Shown one piece after another: positions 49,356 through 60,595 of a stretch of 64,000 nucleotides of DNA. This stretch comes from Pannonibacter sp. SL95. GTDB lineage: Bacteria > Pseudomonadota > Alphaproteobacteria > Rhizobiales > Stappiaceae. Each line of letters begins with the position of its first letter. Position 1 is the first letter of the stretch. The translations under genes and the position numbers were made by a program. The DNA lies in contig NZ_JAPPRC010000003.1 of assembly GCF_026672425.1 (NCBI RefSeq), positions 1,470,501 through 1,534,500 of the forward strand, in the 5' to 3' direction. A model generated the notes under the pieces. The model saw nothing but the letters and a program-made list of their open reading frames with translations. It was not told the origin of the DNA and ran no database searches.

Positions 49356-49671
49356 TACAATTCCCCCGAGTGGCCGATTATGCCGTAAGGGAATTTTGCA
49401 GCGCCCCTGTAAATGAGCGGTTAAATTTCGAAAATTTGCATCTTTTCTAGGTTAAGTGACATATACTCTTGATTGTATTTTCAAGCAGTGCATTTACTCA
49501 AATGATTAACCAGTCCAGATTTGAAATTTTGCTGTGTGATTTTGCATATTTTCATGATTTGATTTGGGGTTGTTTCGGTCTGATCGTGCTTAACGAGCAG
49601 GGGGCAAAGTCTCCGGGTTGTTGCGGCGCGGAACTTGCTTTATCCGAATAAATATCGATGCCGCGTCATCT
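49356..49671. other. AT-rich intergenic region
   Basis: About 316 bases between the chemoreceptor start and the end of the small secreted gene. Bases 49420-49570 are markedly AT-rich compared with the rest of the window, with many TTT/AAA runs. On the minus strand a CATAAT at about 49378 could be a -10 element for the chemoreceptor, but no clear -35 was found. No gene was recognised. Confidence 0.6.
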
Positions 49672-49998
49672 TTAATCGTCGAAAAACCTGTTTCCGCGGC
49701 CGAACAGCGGTTCTTTGCATTGAAACCCGACCTGACACTGCGCGCTGTCGCGTGTCTGCTGATAGGCTGGCACGGCATCTTCCCAGCTGTCGCAGTAGGC
49801 ACGGCTGGTGACAAAGCGGTCATAGGTGTTCCGTCCAGTGGTGAAGACCACAGCGCCATTGCGGATGAGGGTTTGCTGCGCCTCCTTGCAGCTCATCTGC
49901 CTGAGATCCGGTCTCGCCTGGGCAAGGGGAGTAAGGGCGAGGAAGGCCAGCGCGGCAGCGAAAATGCGAAAAGGCGAACGTGCTGTTGCGATGTGCAT
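49672..49998 (-). CDS. Small secreted cysteine-containing protein of unknown function
   Basis: A 108-residue protein with a clear signal peptide (hydrophobic about 12-26, cleavage near LAQA-RPDL). The mature part has four Cys in the pattern SCKEA, AYCDSW and CQVGFQC, probably forming two disulfides in the periplasm, and a central GAVVFTTGRNTYDRFVTS. I recall similar small proteins in Rhizobiales, all of unknown function. ATG 49998 is chosen because GGAG lies six bases upstream; a GTG at 50010 is the alternative. Confidence 0.75.
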   Translation of the reverse strand: MHIATARSPFRIFAAALAFLALTPLAQARPDLRQMSCKEAQQTLIRNGAVVFTTGRNTYDRFVTSRAYCDSWEDAVPAYQQTRDSAQCQVGFQCKEPLFGRGNRFFDD

Positions 49999-50125
49999 GG
50001 GGCGCTCCACTGCGGGACGTGTGCTTGTGCGGCTGCCGGACGGGCTGGGCTACACCCGGACTTTCACCCTAACGTAAGACAGAAATATGTCCTGAGAAGG
50101 GGCTCGGCGCATCACCTTCGTGTGG

Positions 50126-50506
50126 TCAGGCGGGCTGCTGTTCAGCAGGGCGGCTGCGCTCGATTTCGACACTGGCGCGGCCGGATGAAATCGGCAGCGG
50201 AGCGCCCGGCTTGTGCACGCGGATACGGACCTTGTCGATGCGCGGATCGGCGGCCAGGACAGCCTCGGCGATCGCGCCGGCCAGACGTTCGATGAGCTTG
50301 AATCTGGAACCGGTGACCACGCCCTCGACGACTTTGGTCAAGGTGCCATAGCAGACAGTCAGGGCGTAGTCGTCCTCGCGGCTGGCCGGTCCAAGATCCA
50401 TCCAGCACGCGAGGTCCACATGGAAACGCTGGCCAAGCCGGCTCTCTTCCTCATAAAGGCCGTGATAGGCGAAGAAGGCGAGGTCTTCGAGATAGATGAC
50501 GTCCAT
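50126..50506 (-). CDS. folB: Dihydroneopterin aldolase
   Basis: It converts 7,8-dihydroneopterin to 6-hydroxymethyl-dihydropterin in folate synthesis. The 126-residue product starts MDVIYLEDLAFFAYHGLYEEE, containing the substrate-binding Glu and the YHG loop, with VCYGTLTKVVEG near residue 60, the family position of the pterin-binding Tyr, and the conserved C-terminal VRIRVHKPGAPLP with its catalytic Lys. AGGAG precedes ATG 50506. folP and folK are not adjacent, so the gene is alone here. Confidence 0.92.
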   Translation of the reverse strand: MDVIYLEDLAFFAYHGLYEEESRLGQRFHVDLACWMDLGPASREDDYALTVCYGTLTKVVEGVVTGSRFKLIERLAGAIAEAVLAADPRIDKVRIRVHKPGAPLPISSGRASVEIERSRPAEQQPA

Positions 50507-50642
50507 GCGTCGGGCTCCTGCGTCGGCGGGCACATGCCCGCTCCGGCGGAGAACCGCCGGGCCGCCTGCCTCATAGGACAGCGCCCGGCGAAAATCCAGC
50601 TGTCACAGGCCGGCGGCTGGCCAGATTGCGACGCAGGCCTGC

Positions 50643-51104
50643 TCAGGATGTCCGCGCCGGAGCGCAGGGAGAATTCTTCAGGACCTCGCGAACGCCGCGC
50701 AGGGAGAATTGCGAGTAGCGCTCATCCGAAAACCGGACGGCAAGATTGCGTGCGGTTTCCAGCTTCTTCCAGAGCATCGTCGAGCGATCGGCGCAGGCCG
50801 CGCATTCGGATTTGACGTAGCCCTGGGCGTCGGCGGTCATGTCGAAGGCGGCGCGGTCCAGAACGATCTTGATCGTCTCGCGCGCCGGTGCGCCTTGGCC
50901 CTTGATGTCGATGTCGAGCGTGGCGCCAGCCAGCTTGCGGGCGGGTTCACACCAGATGATGAAATGCGATCCATCGTCGGTGACGGTATAGTATTTTTCG
51001 AATCCCTTGACGGTTTCATGCCGCCAATATTGATCTTCCGCATTTGCTGCCGTTGCGGCGTACGTCGACACAAGCATCAGTGCCGCCAGTGAAACTCCCC
51101 GCAT
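50643..51104 (-). CDS. Secreted protein of unknown function
   Basis: A 153-residue protein with a signal peptide (MRGVSLAALMLVSTYAATAANA, cut near residue 22). The mature part has a GSHFIIWCEPARKL strand, a beta-rich middle and a CAACAD motif near residue 104. I do not recognise the family. The ribosome binding site is a strong GGGGGG. A 204-base gap separates it from pccA on the other strand; I saw nothing else there beyond a small CCCC/GGGG hairpin. Confidence 0.7.
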   Translation of the reverse strand: MRGVSLAALMLVSTYAATAANAEDQYWRHETVKGFEKYYTVTDDGSHFIIWCEPARKLAGATLDIDIKGQGAPARETIKIVLDRAAFDMTADAQGYVKSECAACADRSTMLWKKLETARNLAVRFSDERYSQFSLRGVREVLKNSPCAPARTS

Positions 51105-51333
51105 AACACCCCCCGTATTTATTACCGGGGTGGATAATAGTTGGAAATTACTAAAAATGTCTCAGCTTCCTTAGGGTTGATCAGGGGTGAAGAACGCGCT
51201 GAAGTGGTGCGATCTGTCCGGTTGCCTTCCCGGTCATGTCATCCTTTGGTGATATTGCGCGGCAGGTGGCCAAGCGCCTACAACCAGATCACCCAACACC
51301 ACAGAGCCAATGAATAGGCGGGGGCAGACGCGC

Positions 51334-53342
<2,009 letters not shown>

Positions 53343-53346
<4 letters not shown>

Positions 53347-54023
53347 CGCGAGGCGCGAAGGGGATCGACACGGTCCTGTTCGATCTGGACGGGACGCTGA
53401 CCGATCCCTTTGTCGGCATCACCCGCTCGATCCAGTATGCCCTTGAGAAACTCGGCGCGCCGGTCCCGGCGGCCGAGGAGCTGGGCTGGTGCATCGGTCC
53501 GCCGCTGTGGGAGAGTTTTGCTGTCCTGCTGGGCCAGGACGGCGAAACCGTGGATGACAAGGCGCTGCTTGACCGCGCCGTGGCGCTCTACCGTGAGCGC
53601 TACACCAGCGTCGGGCTTTACGAGAACGAGCTGATCGCCGGCATTGCGCCGCTGGTTGAGGCGCTTACAGGCGCGGGCCTCACCCTCTATGTCGCGACCT
53701 CCAAGCCGCATGCCTATGCCGGCAAGATCGTCGAGCATTTCGGGCTCATGCCACAGTTCCGCAAGGTCTATGGCTCGGAACTGGATGGCACCCGCTCGGC
53801 CAAGGCCGAGCTGATTGCGCACCTCATCGAGCAGGAATCGCGCGATGCCGCCAGCTGCGTCATGATCGGTGACCGCAAGCATGACCTCATCGGCGCGCAT
53901 GCCAATGACATGCGGGCCATCGGCGTCACCTGGGGCTATGGCGGCTACGAGGAACTGGCCGCTGAACACCCGGCCTTGATCGCCCGTTTGCCGGATGAAA
54001 TCCGCGCCTGGCTTTCAGTATGA
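53343..54023 (+). CDS. HAD-family phosphatase overlapping pccA
   Basis: A 226-residue HAD hydrolase with motif I FDLDGTLTDP (nucleophile Asp14, acid/base Asp16), a helical cap, the motif II region YVATSKP near residue 118 (Thr119) and the metal-binding MIGDRKHDLIGA near residue 177. It resembles the 5'-nucleotidase/phosphoglycolate phosphatase branch. Its ATG overlaps the pccA stop (ATGA), so they are translated together; its substrate may relate to propionate or methylmalonate metabolism, but this is unproven. An FMN riboswitch starts only 63 bases after its stop. Confidence 0.85.
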
Positions 54024-54085
54024 CTGAAAATCACTGCTTGCGCCGGTCCCGGATGGCGGTTTAGTCTCCTGACACCAGAAACAGG

Positions 54086-54252
54086 TCCTCGGGGCGGGGT
54101 GAAACTCCCCACCGGCGGTGATGGCCTTGCGGGACTGTCCGAGAGGATGGACCCGAGGCTGCAGCCCGCGAGCGCCTTTCAGCTGAGGCTGGAAGGGACA
54201 GCAGATCCGGTGCAACTCCGGAGCCGACGGTTACAGTCCGGATGAAAGAGAA
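54086..54252 (+). promoter_or_regulatory. FMN riboswitch (RFN element)
   Basis: The sequence contains the RFN hallmarks in order: GGGGCGGGGTGAAACTCCCC with ACCGGCGGTGAT at 54091-54122, AGCCCGCGAGCGCC at about 54164-54178, and the 3' half with GACAGCAGATCCGGTG, AACTCCGGAGCCGACGGT and ACAGTCCGGATGAAAGAGAA to 54252. Conserved pairing segments are present. A hairpin with arms GCCGGCC and GGTCGGC follows without a T-tract, so the switch probably acts on translation. It controls the DMT transporter gene that follows. Confidence 0.96.
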
Positions 54253-54333
54253 CCTGGCCAGTCCACGCTGCGCGCCGGCCTTGCGGTCGGCACCGGCTTG
54301 CGCTTGGCTATGCCCCGGGTCCATTGCCACAGG

Positions 54334-55242
54334 ATGGCCCGTGCCGTGCAGACTTCGTCTTTCCCTTCAAAGCCGCTCACTGCCGCCGCCTGCATGATCG
54401 GGGCCGGGGCGAGCTTCGCCCTCGTCAATGTCTGCCTGCAGGCGGCAACCATGCAGCTCGGTCTGCCGGCCGCAAGCGCCGCCTTCTGGCAGTATCTGGT
54501 GGCGCTGCTGTTCGCGCTGCCCTGGATCCTCAGGCGGGGCAGGGCGGCGCTCGTGACGCGTCAACCCAAGCTGCATGCGCTGCGTATTCTTCTGGCTGTC
54601 GGCGGCGTGCAGGCCTGGGTCTTCGGGCTGGCCCATGTGCCGATCTGGCAGGCCATCGCGCTGATCATGACCTCGCCCTTCTTCGTCATCCTCGGCGCGC
54701 GGATCTTCCTGAAGGAACAGGTCGGTCCCTTGCGCTGGCTGGCGACGCTGCTTGGCTTTGCCGGCGGCATGGTGATCCTTGCCCCCTGGAGCGAGCGGTT
54801 CGAGCTTGCTGCGTTGCTGCCGGTGCTGGCTGCTGCGCTCTGGGGCGGGGCCTCGCTGGTGACCAAGCGCCTCACCGGGGCCGAATCCGCCGACACGGTG
54901 ACGCTCTACCTTCTCCTGCTGCTGACGCCGGTCAACGGCGCGCTGGCGCTGATCGATGGCGCCGTCGTGCCGACGGGCCTCAGCCTCTATCTGGCGCTGG
55001 GCGCAGGCCTCTTCACGGTCGCGGCCAACTACCTCCTGACGCTAGCCTATGCCCGCGCCGATGCGGCCTTCGTCCAGCCCTTCGACCATCTGAAGCTGCC
55101 ACTCAACATCCTCACCGGCTGGCTGGCCTTTGGCTTCATCCCCGACGGCTACCTCTGGCCCGGCGCCGCCCTCATCCTCGCTGGATCGTTCCTCGTCCTG
55201 ATGGAAGACCACCTCGCTCGGCGCCAGATGGCGGTGGGGTGA
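54334..55242 (+). CDS. ribN: Riboflavin transporter, DMT/EamA family (RibN type)
   Basis: A 302-residue membrane protein with about ten helices and two EamA repeats (for example MIGAGASFALVNVCLQAA, IALIMTSPFFVILGARIFLKEQ, LALGAGLFTVAANYLLTLAYARADAAFVQPFDHLKLPLN). The RibN family of riboflavin importers belongs to this superfamily and is typically under FMN riboswitch control; the riboswitch directly upstream supports the assignment. The start is uncertain: ATG 54334 is favoured, with ATG 54310 and TTG 54298 also in frame; none has a strong ribosome binding site, as is usual for riboswitch-controlled translation. Confidence 0.85.
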   Translation: MARAVQTSSFPSKPLTAAACMIGAGASFALVNVCLQAATMQLGLPAASAAFWQYLVALLFALPWILRRGRAALVTRQPKLHALRILLAVGGVQAWVFGLAHVPIWQAIALIMTSPFFVILGARIFLKEQVGPLRWLATLLGFAGGMVILAPWSERFELAALLPVLAAALWGGASLVTKRLTGAESADTVTLYLLLLLTPVNGALALIDGAVVPTGLSLYLALGAGLFTVAANYLLTLAYARADAAFVQPFDHLKLPLNILTGWLAFGFIPDGYLWPGAALILAGSFLVLMEDHLARRQMAVG

Positions 55243-55308
55243 GGGGAGGTATGGATAGCGGCCATCTGAGCCAAAATCGGTTGCACGGCCTATCGCCCTA
55301 TCGCAGTG

Positions 55309-55413
55309 GTCATCCCCGCCTTGTGCGGGGATCTGCCATTCAAGTTTGGGGCGGCCCGAGAGGCTTCAGTAGACGCCAAGCCCGTATGGATCCCCGCACA
55401 AGGCGGGGATGAC
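55309..55413. repeat. REPIN-like inverted pair of 25-nt palindromic repeats
   Basis: Bases 55309-55333 and 55389-55413 are exact inverted copies of each other (25/25), separated by 55 bases. Each arm is itself a hairpin (CCCCGC, CTTGT, GCGGGG). This is the layout of REP/REPIN elements that are dispersed between genes and mobilised by RAYT transposases. The pair sits after the transporter gene and may also help end transcription. Confidence 0.8.
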
Positions 55414-55455
55414 GGCCAGTGGGGGGGCGCATGAAGCCTGCCCCTCCAGACACAA

Positions 55456-55483
55456 AAACGGCGGCCATTGGGGGCCGCCGTTT
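55456..55483 (-). terminator. Terminator of the third chemoreceptor gene
   Basis: AAACGGCGGCC (55456-55466) pairs with GGCCGCCGTTT (55473-55483). Read on the minus strand the stem is followed by a run of T, giving an intrinsic terminator 25 bases after the chemoreceptor stop. Confidence 0.88.
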
Positions 55484-55507
55484 CTCGTTTCAAAGCCTCA
55501 AATGCGG

Positions 55508-57472
55508 TCAGGCGGCGCGGATTTCGCCGAAGAAGGCATCGATGCGCTGGCGCAGGCGGTCGGTCTGCTGGGTCAGCTGGGTTGCGACCGAGAGCAGGGT
55601 CTGCGCGCTGTCGCCGGTCTCGTTGGCCCCGCGCGACACGCCGGTGAGGGTCTCGGAAACGTTCTGTGTGCCGCTGGCCACTTCATGCACCGAGCGGGAG
55701 ATCTCGGTGGTGGCGCTGCTCTGCTGGGTGACGGCGGCAGAGATTTCGGTCGAGATGTAGTTCATCTGGCCGATGACCTCGCCGATGCTCTGGATCGCCA
55801 CGGCGGCCTGGTTGGAGACGGCCTGCATCGCCTGGATCTGGGTGGCGATTTCTTCCGTTGCCGAGGCGGTCTGGTTGGCGAGCGACTTCACTTCGCTCGC
55901 GACGACCGCAAAGCCCTTGCCGGCATCGCCGGCACGGGCGGCCTCGATGGTGGCGTTCAGGGCGAGGAGGTTGGTCTGGGCGGCGATGTCGTTGATCAGC
56001 TTGACGATCTGGCTGATCTTCTCGGTCGTCTGGACGAGGCTCTGCACCGTCTCGTTGGTCTGGTTGGCGGCCGAGGATGCCTTGGCGGCGATGTCGCTGG
56101 AATGGGCGACGCGGCGGGCGATCTCGGCGATGGAGGAGGTGAGTTCCTCCGACGCAGCAGCAACCGAGCGCACGTTGGCGGCCGCTTCTTCAGACGCTGC
56201 GGCGGCGATGTTGGCACCTTCAGAGCTGGCAACCGAGGTCTGGCTGAGCTGGCGGGCGGTGGAGACCACGTCCTGCGTTGCGCCGGTCACGGTGGTCAGG
56301 GAGCCGCTGACATCCTGCGCGAAGTGGTTGATCAGGCGGTCGACAGCCTCGGCGCGGCGCTGCTTGGCCGCTTCTTCGTGGCGCTGTTCTTCCTGCAGCC
56401 GTTCGCGTTCGATGGCATTGTCCTTGAACACCTGCACGGCCTGGGCAATGGCGCCGATCTCGTCCTTGCGATCAAGGCCCGGGATGCTGGCGGACAGGTC
56501 GCCATTGGCAATGCGGCTCATGGCCGAGGTGATCGAGGCAAGCGGGCGGGCCAGCAGGCGCTGGAACAGGGTGCCCAGAATGCCGAGCATGATCACGATG
56601 GCAGCAACCACCGCAATAATCGCCGACTGGCGGAATTCCGCCACTTCGGCATAGGCCACTGCCTCGTCGATCGACATGCCGACGTACCACTCGACGCCCG
56701 GCAGGCCGGAAATCGAGACGAAGGAGAGGATGCGGTTGCCATCCGGGCTTTCCACTGTCTGCAACTGATCGGACATGGCCACCTTGGTTCCGTCAAATAG
56801 CTCGGAGAGGCTCTTGCCGACCGCATCACGGGTTGGGTGGATCAGAACCTTGCCGTCCTTGTTGACAATGAACAGGTAGCCAAGATCGCCAAGATCAGAC
56901 TCCTTCAGCATCGTCTCGATGGTTTCGATGGAAAAGTCGGACCCGATAACGCCAGCAACCTGGCCATCCAGCTTGCGCGGCGCGGCGACCGTCACAGTCA
57001 GCGAGCCGGAGGAGGCATCGAGATAAGGTTCGGTGATGGTCAGGCCGTTCTGGGCGACGGCATCCTTGTACCAGGGGCGCACGCGTGCATCGTAGCCGGC
57101 CGGCATGTCAGCCAGAGGCCACATCAGGAAGGCGCCTTCGGACGTGCCGAAATACGTCATCGCGAAGTTCTGCGTCAGCGCAGGCTTGTTGAAGTCCTCG
57201 TTGGTGATCTCGGCGTTGGGGCGTGAGCCCAGCGACTCGACCGTCAGCGCGGTCAGGGCGAGGCGGCCGGACAGCCAGTTCGAGACGCTGCGGGACATGG
57301 CCTTGCTGATCAGGCCGAGGTTCTGTTCGACGCGCGTTTCGACCTGACTGCGCTGGACGCTGTCATTGTACAGCGCGAAGCCTGCGAAAATCAGGACGAT
57401 GACGGCCGTTGCGGCGGCCAGGATCTTGGTAATCAGGCTTCGACCTGACGGCTTCATTGTGGCTGCGGACAT
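55508..57472 (-). CDS. Methyl-accepting chemotaxis protein with amino-acid-type dCache sensor
   Basis: A 654-residue chemoreceptor with a membrane helix (about 15-35), a periplasmic dCache_1 domain (about 45-275), a second helix (about 280-302), HAMP and a signalling domain with the tip [19 protein letters not shown] near residue 500. The distal Cache module has [13 protein letters not shown] followed by YLDASSG and GSDFSIE, matching the Arg-x-Trp-Tyr...Asp...Asp arrangement of the amino-acid-binding motif described for dCache receptors. It probably senses amino acids. No CheR pentapeptide is present. A 223-base gap lies upstream. Confidence 0.92.
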   Translation of the reverse strand: MSAATMKPSGRSLITKILAAATAVIVLIFAGFALYNDSVQRSQVETRVEQNLGLISKAMSRSVSNWLSGRLALTALTVESLGSRPNAEITNEDFNKPALTQNFAMTYFGTSEGAFLMWPLADMPAGYDARVRPWYKDAVAQNGLTITEPYLDASSGSLTVTVAAPRKLDGQVAGVIGSDFSIETIETMLKESDLGDLGYLFIVNKDGKVLIHPTRDAVGKSLSELFDGTKVAMSDQLQTVESPDGNRILSFVSISGLPGVEWYVGMSIDEAVAYAEVAEFRQSAIIAVVAAIVIMLGILGTLFQRLLARPLASITSAMSRIANGDLSASIPGLDRKDEIGAIAQAVQVFKDNAIERERLQEEQRHEEAAKQRRAEAVDRLINHFAQDVSGSLTTVTGATQDVVSTARQLSQTSVASSEGANIAAAASEEAAANVRSVAAASEELTSSIAEIARRVAHSSDIAAKASSAANQTNETVQSLVQTTEKISQIVKLINDIAAQTNLLALNATIEAARAGDAGKGFAVVASEVKSLANQTASATEEIATQIQAMQAVSNQAAVAIQSIGEVIGQMNYISTEISAAVTQQSSATTEISRSVHEVASGTQNVSETLTGVSRGANETGDSAQTLLSVATQLTQQTDRLRQRIDAFFGEIRAA

Positions 57473-57566
57473 CTCGGGCTCCAGGAGGAATTGTGCCGTT
57501 GGGGCACATTGCCTTTGAAGCTAGTCTGCATTTGTAATTAAAGTATTGACTGTGTCTCTGGATCTT

Positions 57567-57602
57567 AACCTTGCGTGCTTTCGCTGATGCGAACGCAAGG
57601 TT
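57567..57602. other. Bulged stem-loop in the gap before the third chemoreceptor
   Basis: AACCTTGCGT (57567-57576) and ACGCAAGGTT (57593-57602) are perfectly complementary; an inner TCGC/GCGA stem closes on TGAT, with a four-base bulge on one side. A second imperfect stem lies at 57659-57687. Neither has a T-tract on either strand. They may mark the 3' end of the minus-strand membrane-protein transcript. Confidence 0.45.
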
Positions 57603-57695
57603 TCAAGTGTTTGTATTGCGAAAAACACCTAGTTCATTTCAGAGCATTTACGGAATTTTCCTACCGGAGGTTGCGCCTGCCGTAGGAGGATCTGG

Positions 57696-58337
57696 TCAGG
57701 CTTCGCTCTCGGCGCTGCGTTGACGGATGGCTCTTGCCCGCTTTGCCAGCGCGGACATGCCGCCATCTTCTGGTTCTTCGGACTGCGTCTTGCGGGCCTT
57801 GCCGCCCGCAGCAGCTTCGGTCGCAGCTACCGCATCGCTGAAGCGCGCTGAACGGGGCAGTTCGAATTTCTCGCGCAGCTGCGCCGCGATGTCCTCGGCG
57901 ACGCCGCCGGTCTCGAAGCTGGCATAGGTGAGAGGGATGCGCCGGCCGGCCACGATCATCACCGGGCGCTGCCAGACCTTTTTCGACATGAAATTGTGCA
58001 GGAAGCCTGCGCGTTCCAGCACGACATTTTCCAGATGCGACAACTGCAGACGCTCGCTGCCCATCAGCCGGCCACCGGGCGTGCGATGTTCCAGCAGCAA
58101 GCGGTCGTTTGTCTTGTCGAAGATGACCTTGGTGCGGGCACTTTGACGATGCAGGCGCAGGATCAAGGTTCCGGCGATGACGGCCACGAGCAGGGCAGGC
58201 CAGAAACTGTCGGCAACCAGGCTGCCCACGACACAGGCCAGCGCACCGATCCCGATGATGAAGATGCCAACGCGGGTCTGCGCCTTGTCGTCGTGAATGT
58301 ACTCAATGCGGTTTGGTGTCGGATTGACCAGATCCAT
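57696..58337 (-). CDS. Membrane-anchored protein of unknown function
   Basis: A 213-residue protein with two adjacent membrane helices near the N-terminus (about 22-40 and 44-61), followed by a cytosolic beta-rich part (TKVIFDKTNDRLLLEHRTPGG) like the PH-type domains attached to small membrane proteins, and a charged tail with KRARAIRQRSAESEA. I do not recognise the family. GGGG lies just before the ATG. It stands between genes that are not related in function. Confidence 0.75.
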   Translation of the reverse strand: MDLVNPTPNRIEYIHDDKAQTRVGIFIIGIGALACVVGSLVADSFWPALLVAVIAGTLILRLHRQSARTKVIFDKTNDRLLLEHRTPGGRLMGSERLQLSHLENVVLERAGFLHNFMSKKVWQRPVMIVAGRRIPLTYASFETGGVAEDIAAQLREKFELPRSARFSDAVAATEAAAGGKARKTQSEEPEDGGMSALAKRARAIRQRSAESEA

Positions 58338-58516
58338 GCCCCTGCCATCCCTGAACGCCCGGCATTGCCGGCTTGTCTCCCAGCCTTCATGGCTTTCGCC
58401 CCGGTATTTATGACGAGGAACCTTGCGGCAGGCTTGCGCAATGCGAAGGAGACAGAAAGGTCAGGGACAGATGTGCCAGGGGGATGGCCCCCTGGCACGG
58501 ATCGGCCGGAAGGGGA

Positions 58517-60532
58517 TCAGCCGGTGACGAGGCGGCCGTCCAGGCGGGCGCCGTTGTCCGGGGTGATCACCTTGAGGTCGCGGATATGCGCGATGATCTC
58601 GTTGCGATAGACGAGACCGGTGTGGTCATAGTCCAGCTTGCGCAGGTCCATGCTGGCGATGTCGCCCGCAACGCCGCCCGAGATCGGCTTGCCGTTCCAC
58701 GCTTCGCCAAAGCCGCCCAGCGAGACATAGGTGTTGAAGGCCACCTTGAAGGTCTTGTCGAGAACGCTGTCGATCGGCGCGCCGGCGATGGTGATGTCGA
58801 CGGCCTTGGCCTCTGCTGCCGATGTGCCGAACTCCACCCGGTAGCGCAGGGCGCTGGAGAAGTGCAGCAGGCCGCGCGAGATGAACTGGCTGAGATCCAG
58901 CTTGCCGGCGGCCACTTCCTCCGGACGCACGAAGCGCTTGGCGTTGTTGTTCAGCATGTCGCGGATCTGCGCGCCGGTCATGGTCGCCACATGCACGTTG
59001 TCGGCATAGGGCATGACGTCGTACCAGCCCTTGAAGGTGAGCGGGCCCTTGGCGATGCCGGTCTGCAGGCCGGAGGCATTGAACAGCGCGATGTCGATCT
59101 TGCCGCCGGAGAAGGTGGCGGAGCGTGCGACGAGGGCGTCGTTCATGAAGTTGGCTATGGCCACTTCCCGGATGTAGCGGTCGGCGATGGTGCGCTCGGT
59201 CGACAGCAGGGTGTCGTCGGCCACCTGGCCAATTTCCTCGGCGAGCTTGGATTCCAGCGCCTTCAGCAGCGGGGCGATGGTCTCGGCCTCGAAGCCGGCG
59301 TCATAGTCGCCGTCATGTTCGAGGCTGGCGTAGGTCGGGTCATCGGCCTTGACCCGGTCGTCGCGGGTCTTCACCGGATGCAGGCCGACGGAGGAGAACC
59401 ACGCCTTGCGGCCATTCTCGGCGGCAATCGACATGGCGATGTCGCCCAGATACTTGCCATTGGCTTCCGCCTGGGTGATCAGCACGCCCTCGACCACGTT
59501 GTCTGCGTCGATGCCGTCGCTGTTGAGGCGGGTGTGCGAATGGCCACCGAGCAGCACGATGGGCTTGTCGGTGAGCGGGCCGGCGGCGGCGGCGATGTCG
59601 AGGTCGCCTTCACCAATCATGCGGGCTGCACCCGCCTTGCCGGAGCGGTGCGAGCCGGAGCCGAAGCCGCAGTGCGACAGGATCACGACCACGTCGCTCA
59701 CTTCGGCCACGGCCGGAAGCACGTTGCGGATGGCTTCGACCGGGCTTGCGACGGCAAGCTTCGGATCAGCCGGCTGGCCGACGCGGGTGTCGACGGCGGT
59801 GGTCAGGCCGATGAAGCCGATGCGCAGGCCCTTGGCTTCTGCGATGGCGGCGCAGACATAGTCCTCGTCGCGCTTCATGAAGGCCGAGCCATGCACGTTG
59901 GCCGAGAGCACCGGGAAGGTGGCGTCGCGCTTCAGGCCCATGCGCAGCAGTTCCGCACCGCGGTCAAACTCGTGATTGCCGAGAACGGCAAGGTCGAGGC
60001 CGGCGGCGGAATAGGCGCGGTAAGCCGGATCGGCAACGAACTCCTCCGGGTTCCAGCCGACCAGCTCGTCGAACACGGACCCGGTGTGGTCATCACCGAC
60101 GGAGACGAACAGGACGACTTCGTGCTCGCCTGCGGTGGCGCGTGCCTCGCGCAGCTTGCGCACCATCTGCGACAGCCGGTGCGTGTCGCCCTTCTTGGCG
60201 TGCTGGTCGGTCAGGTGGTTGTGCAGATCGTTGAAATGCATCAGGCGCAGCACGCGCCGGTCGCCGGCGGCCAGCGCAGGGGCGGGGACCGGATTGCCCT
60301 CTGCCGTCACGATGCGGGTCACCGGGCCAGCCAGCGGGTCGCCCTTCAGCAGGAACAGGCGTTCGATGGCGCCATTCGGGTTCGGCGTGGCCGGGGACAT
60401 CAGGAGTTCACCCGGACCTGCGGCAGCCTCGGCGCGGAACACGATCATCGGGGAAATGGCTGCAATGCCGGCAGCCACGGTGGTCGACTTCAAAAAGTCG
60501 CGGCGGCTCATGTTGCGGTTACGCGTCGACAT
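58517..60532 (-). CDS. Tat-exported 5'-nucleotidase/metallophosphatase
   Basis: A 671-residue periplasmic phosphoesterase of the UshA/5'-nucleotidase family. The Tat signal SRRDFLKS (residues 9-16) is followed by a hydrophobic stretch and an Ala-rich cleavage site near residue 40. The metallophosphatase core has HFNDLHNHL, SVGDDHTGS, LGNHEFDRG and the later ILSHCGFG and GGHSHT motifs, which hold the two metals; the C-terminal nucleotidase domain has GLQTGIAKGPLTFKG. The start at 60532 follows AAGGAG; a longer frame is rejected. A PhoB-like box lies 64 bases upstream, suggesting induction by phosphate starvation. Confidence 0.93.
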   Translation of the reverse strand: MSTRNRNMSRRDFLKSTTVAAGIAAISPMIVFRAEAAAGPGELLMSPATPNPNGAIERLFLLKGDPLAGPVTRIVTAEGNPVPAPALAAGDRRVLRLMHFNDLHNHLTDQHAKKGDTHRLSQMVRKLREARATAGEHEVVLFVSVGDDHTGSVFDELVGWNPEEFVADPAYRAYSAAGLDLAVLGNHEFDRGAELLRMGLKRDATFPVLSANVHGSAFMKRDEDYVCAAIAEAKGLRIGFIGLTTAVDTRVGQPADPKLAVASPVEAIRNVLPAVAEVSDVVVILSHCGFGSGSHRSGKAGAARMIGEGDLDIAAAAGPLTDKPIVLLGGHSHTRLNSDGIDADNVVEGVLITQAEANGKYLGDIAMSIAAENGRKAWFSSVGLHPVKTRDDRVKADDPTYASLEHDGDYDAGFEAETIAPLLKALESKLAEEIGQVADDTLLSTERTIADRYIREVAIANFMNDALVARSATFSGGKIDIALFNASGLQTGIAKGPLTFKGWYDVMPYADNVHVATMTGAQIRDMLNNNAKRFVRPEEVAAGKLDLSQFISRGLLHFSSALRYRVEFGTSAAEAKAVDITIAGAPIDSVLDKTFKVAFNTYVSLGGFGEAWNGKPISGGVAGDIASMDLRKLDYDHTGLVYRNEIIAHIRDLKVITPDNGARLDGRLVTG

Positions 60533-60595
60533 GAGTTCAGCTCCTTGGGTATTTTGCTCACGGAATAGTGAGTGCCGCAGAGCTAGTGGCTGCAC

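Noticed and set aside
55409-56800. Plus-strand 463-codon frame rich in Gly, Asp and His opposite the third chemoreceptor
   Set aside because: It is the antisense shadow of the chemoreceptor signalling domain; low complexity and no initiation signals.
57567-57602. Integron attC or recombination site
   Set aside because: The inverted repeat lacks the core-site sequences and paired bulges of attC, and there is no integrase or cassette.
58373-60568. Plus-strand 731-codon frame opposite the 5'-nucleotidase gene
   Set aside because: The minus-strand protein has all metallophosphatase motifs and a Tat signal; the plus frame has no recognisable domain.
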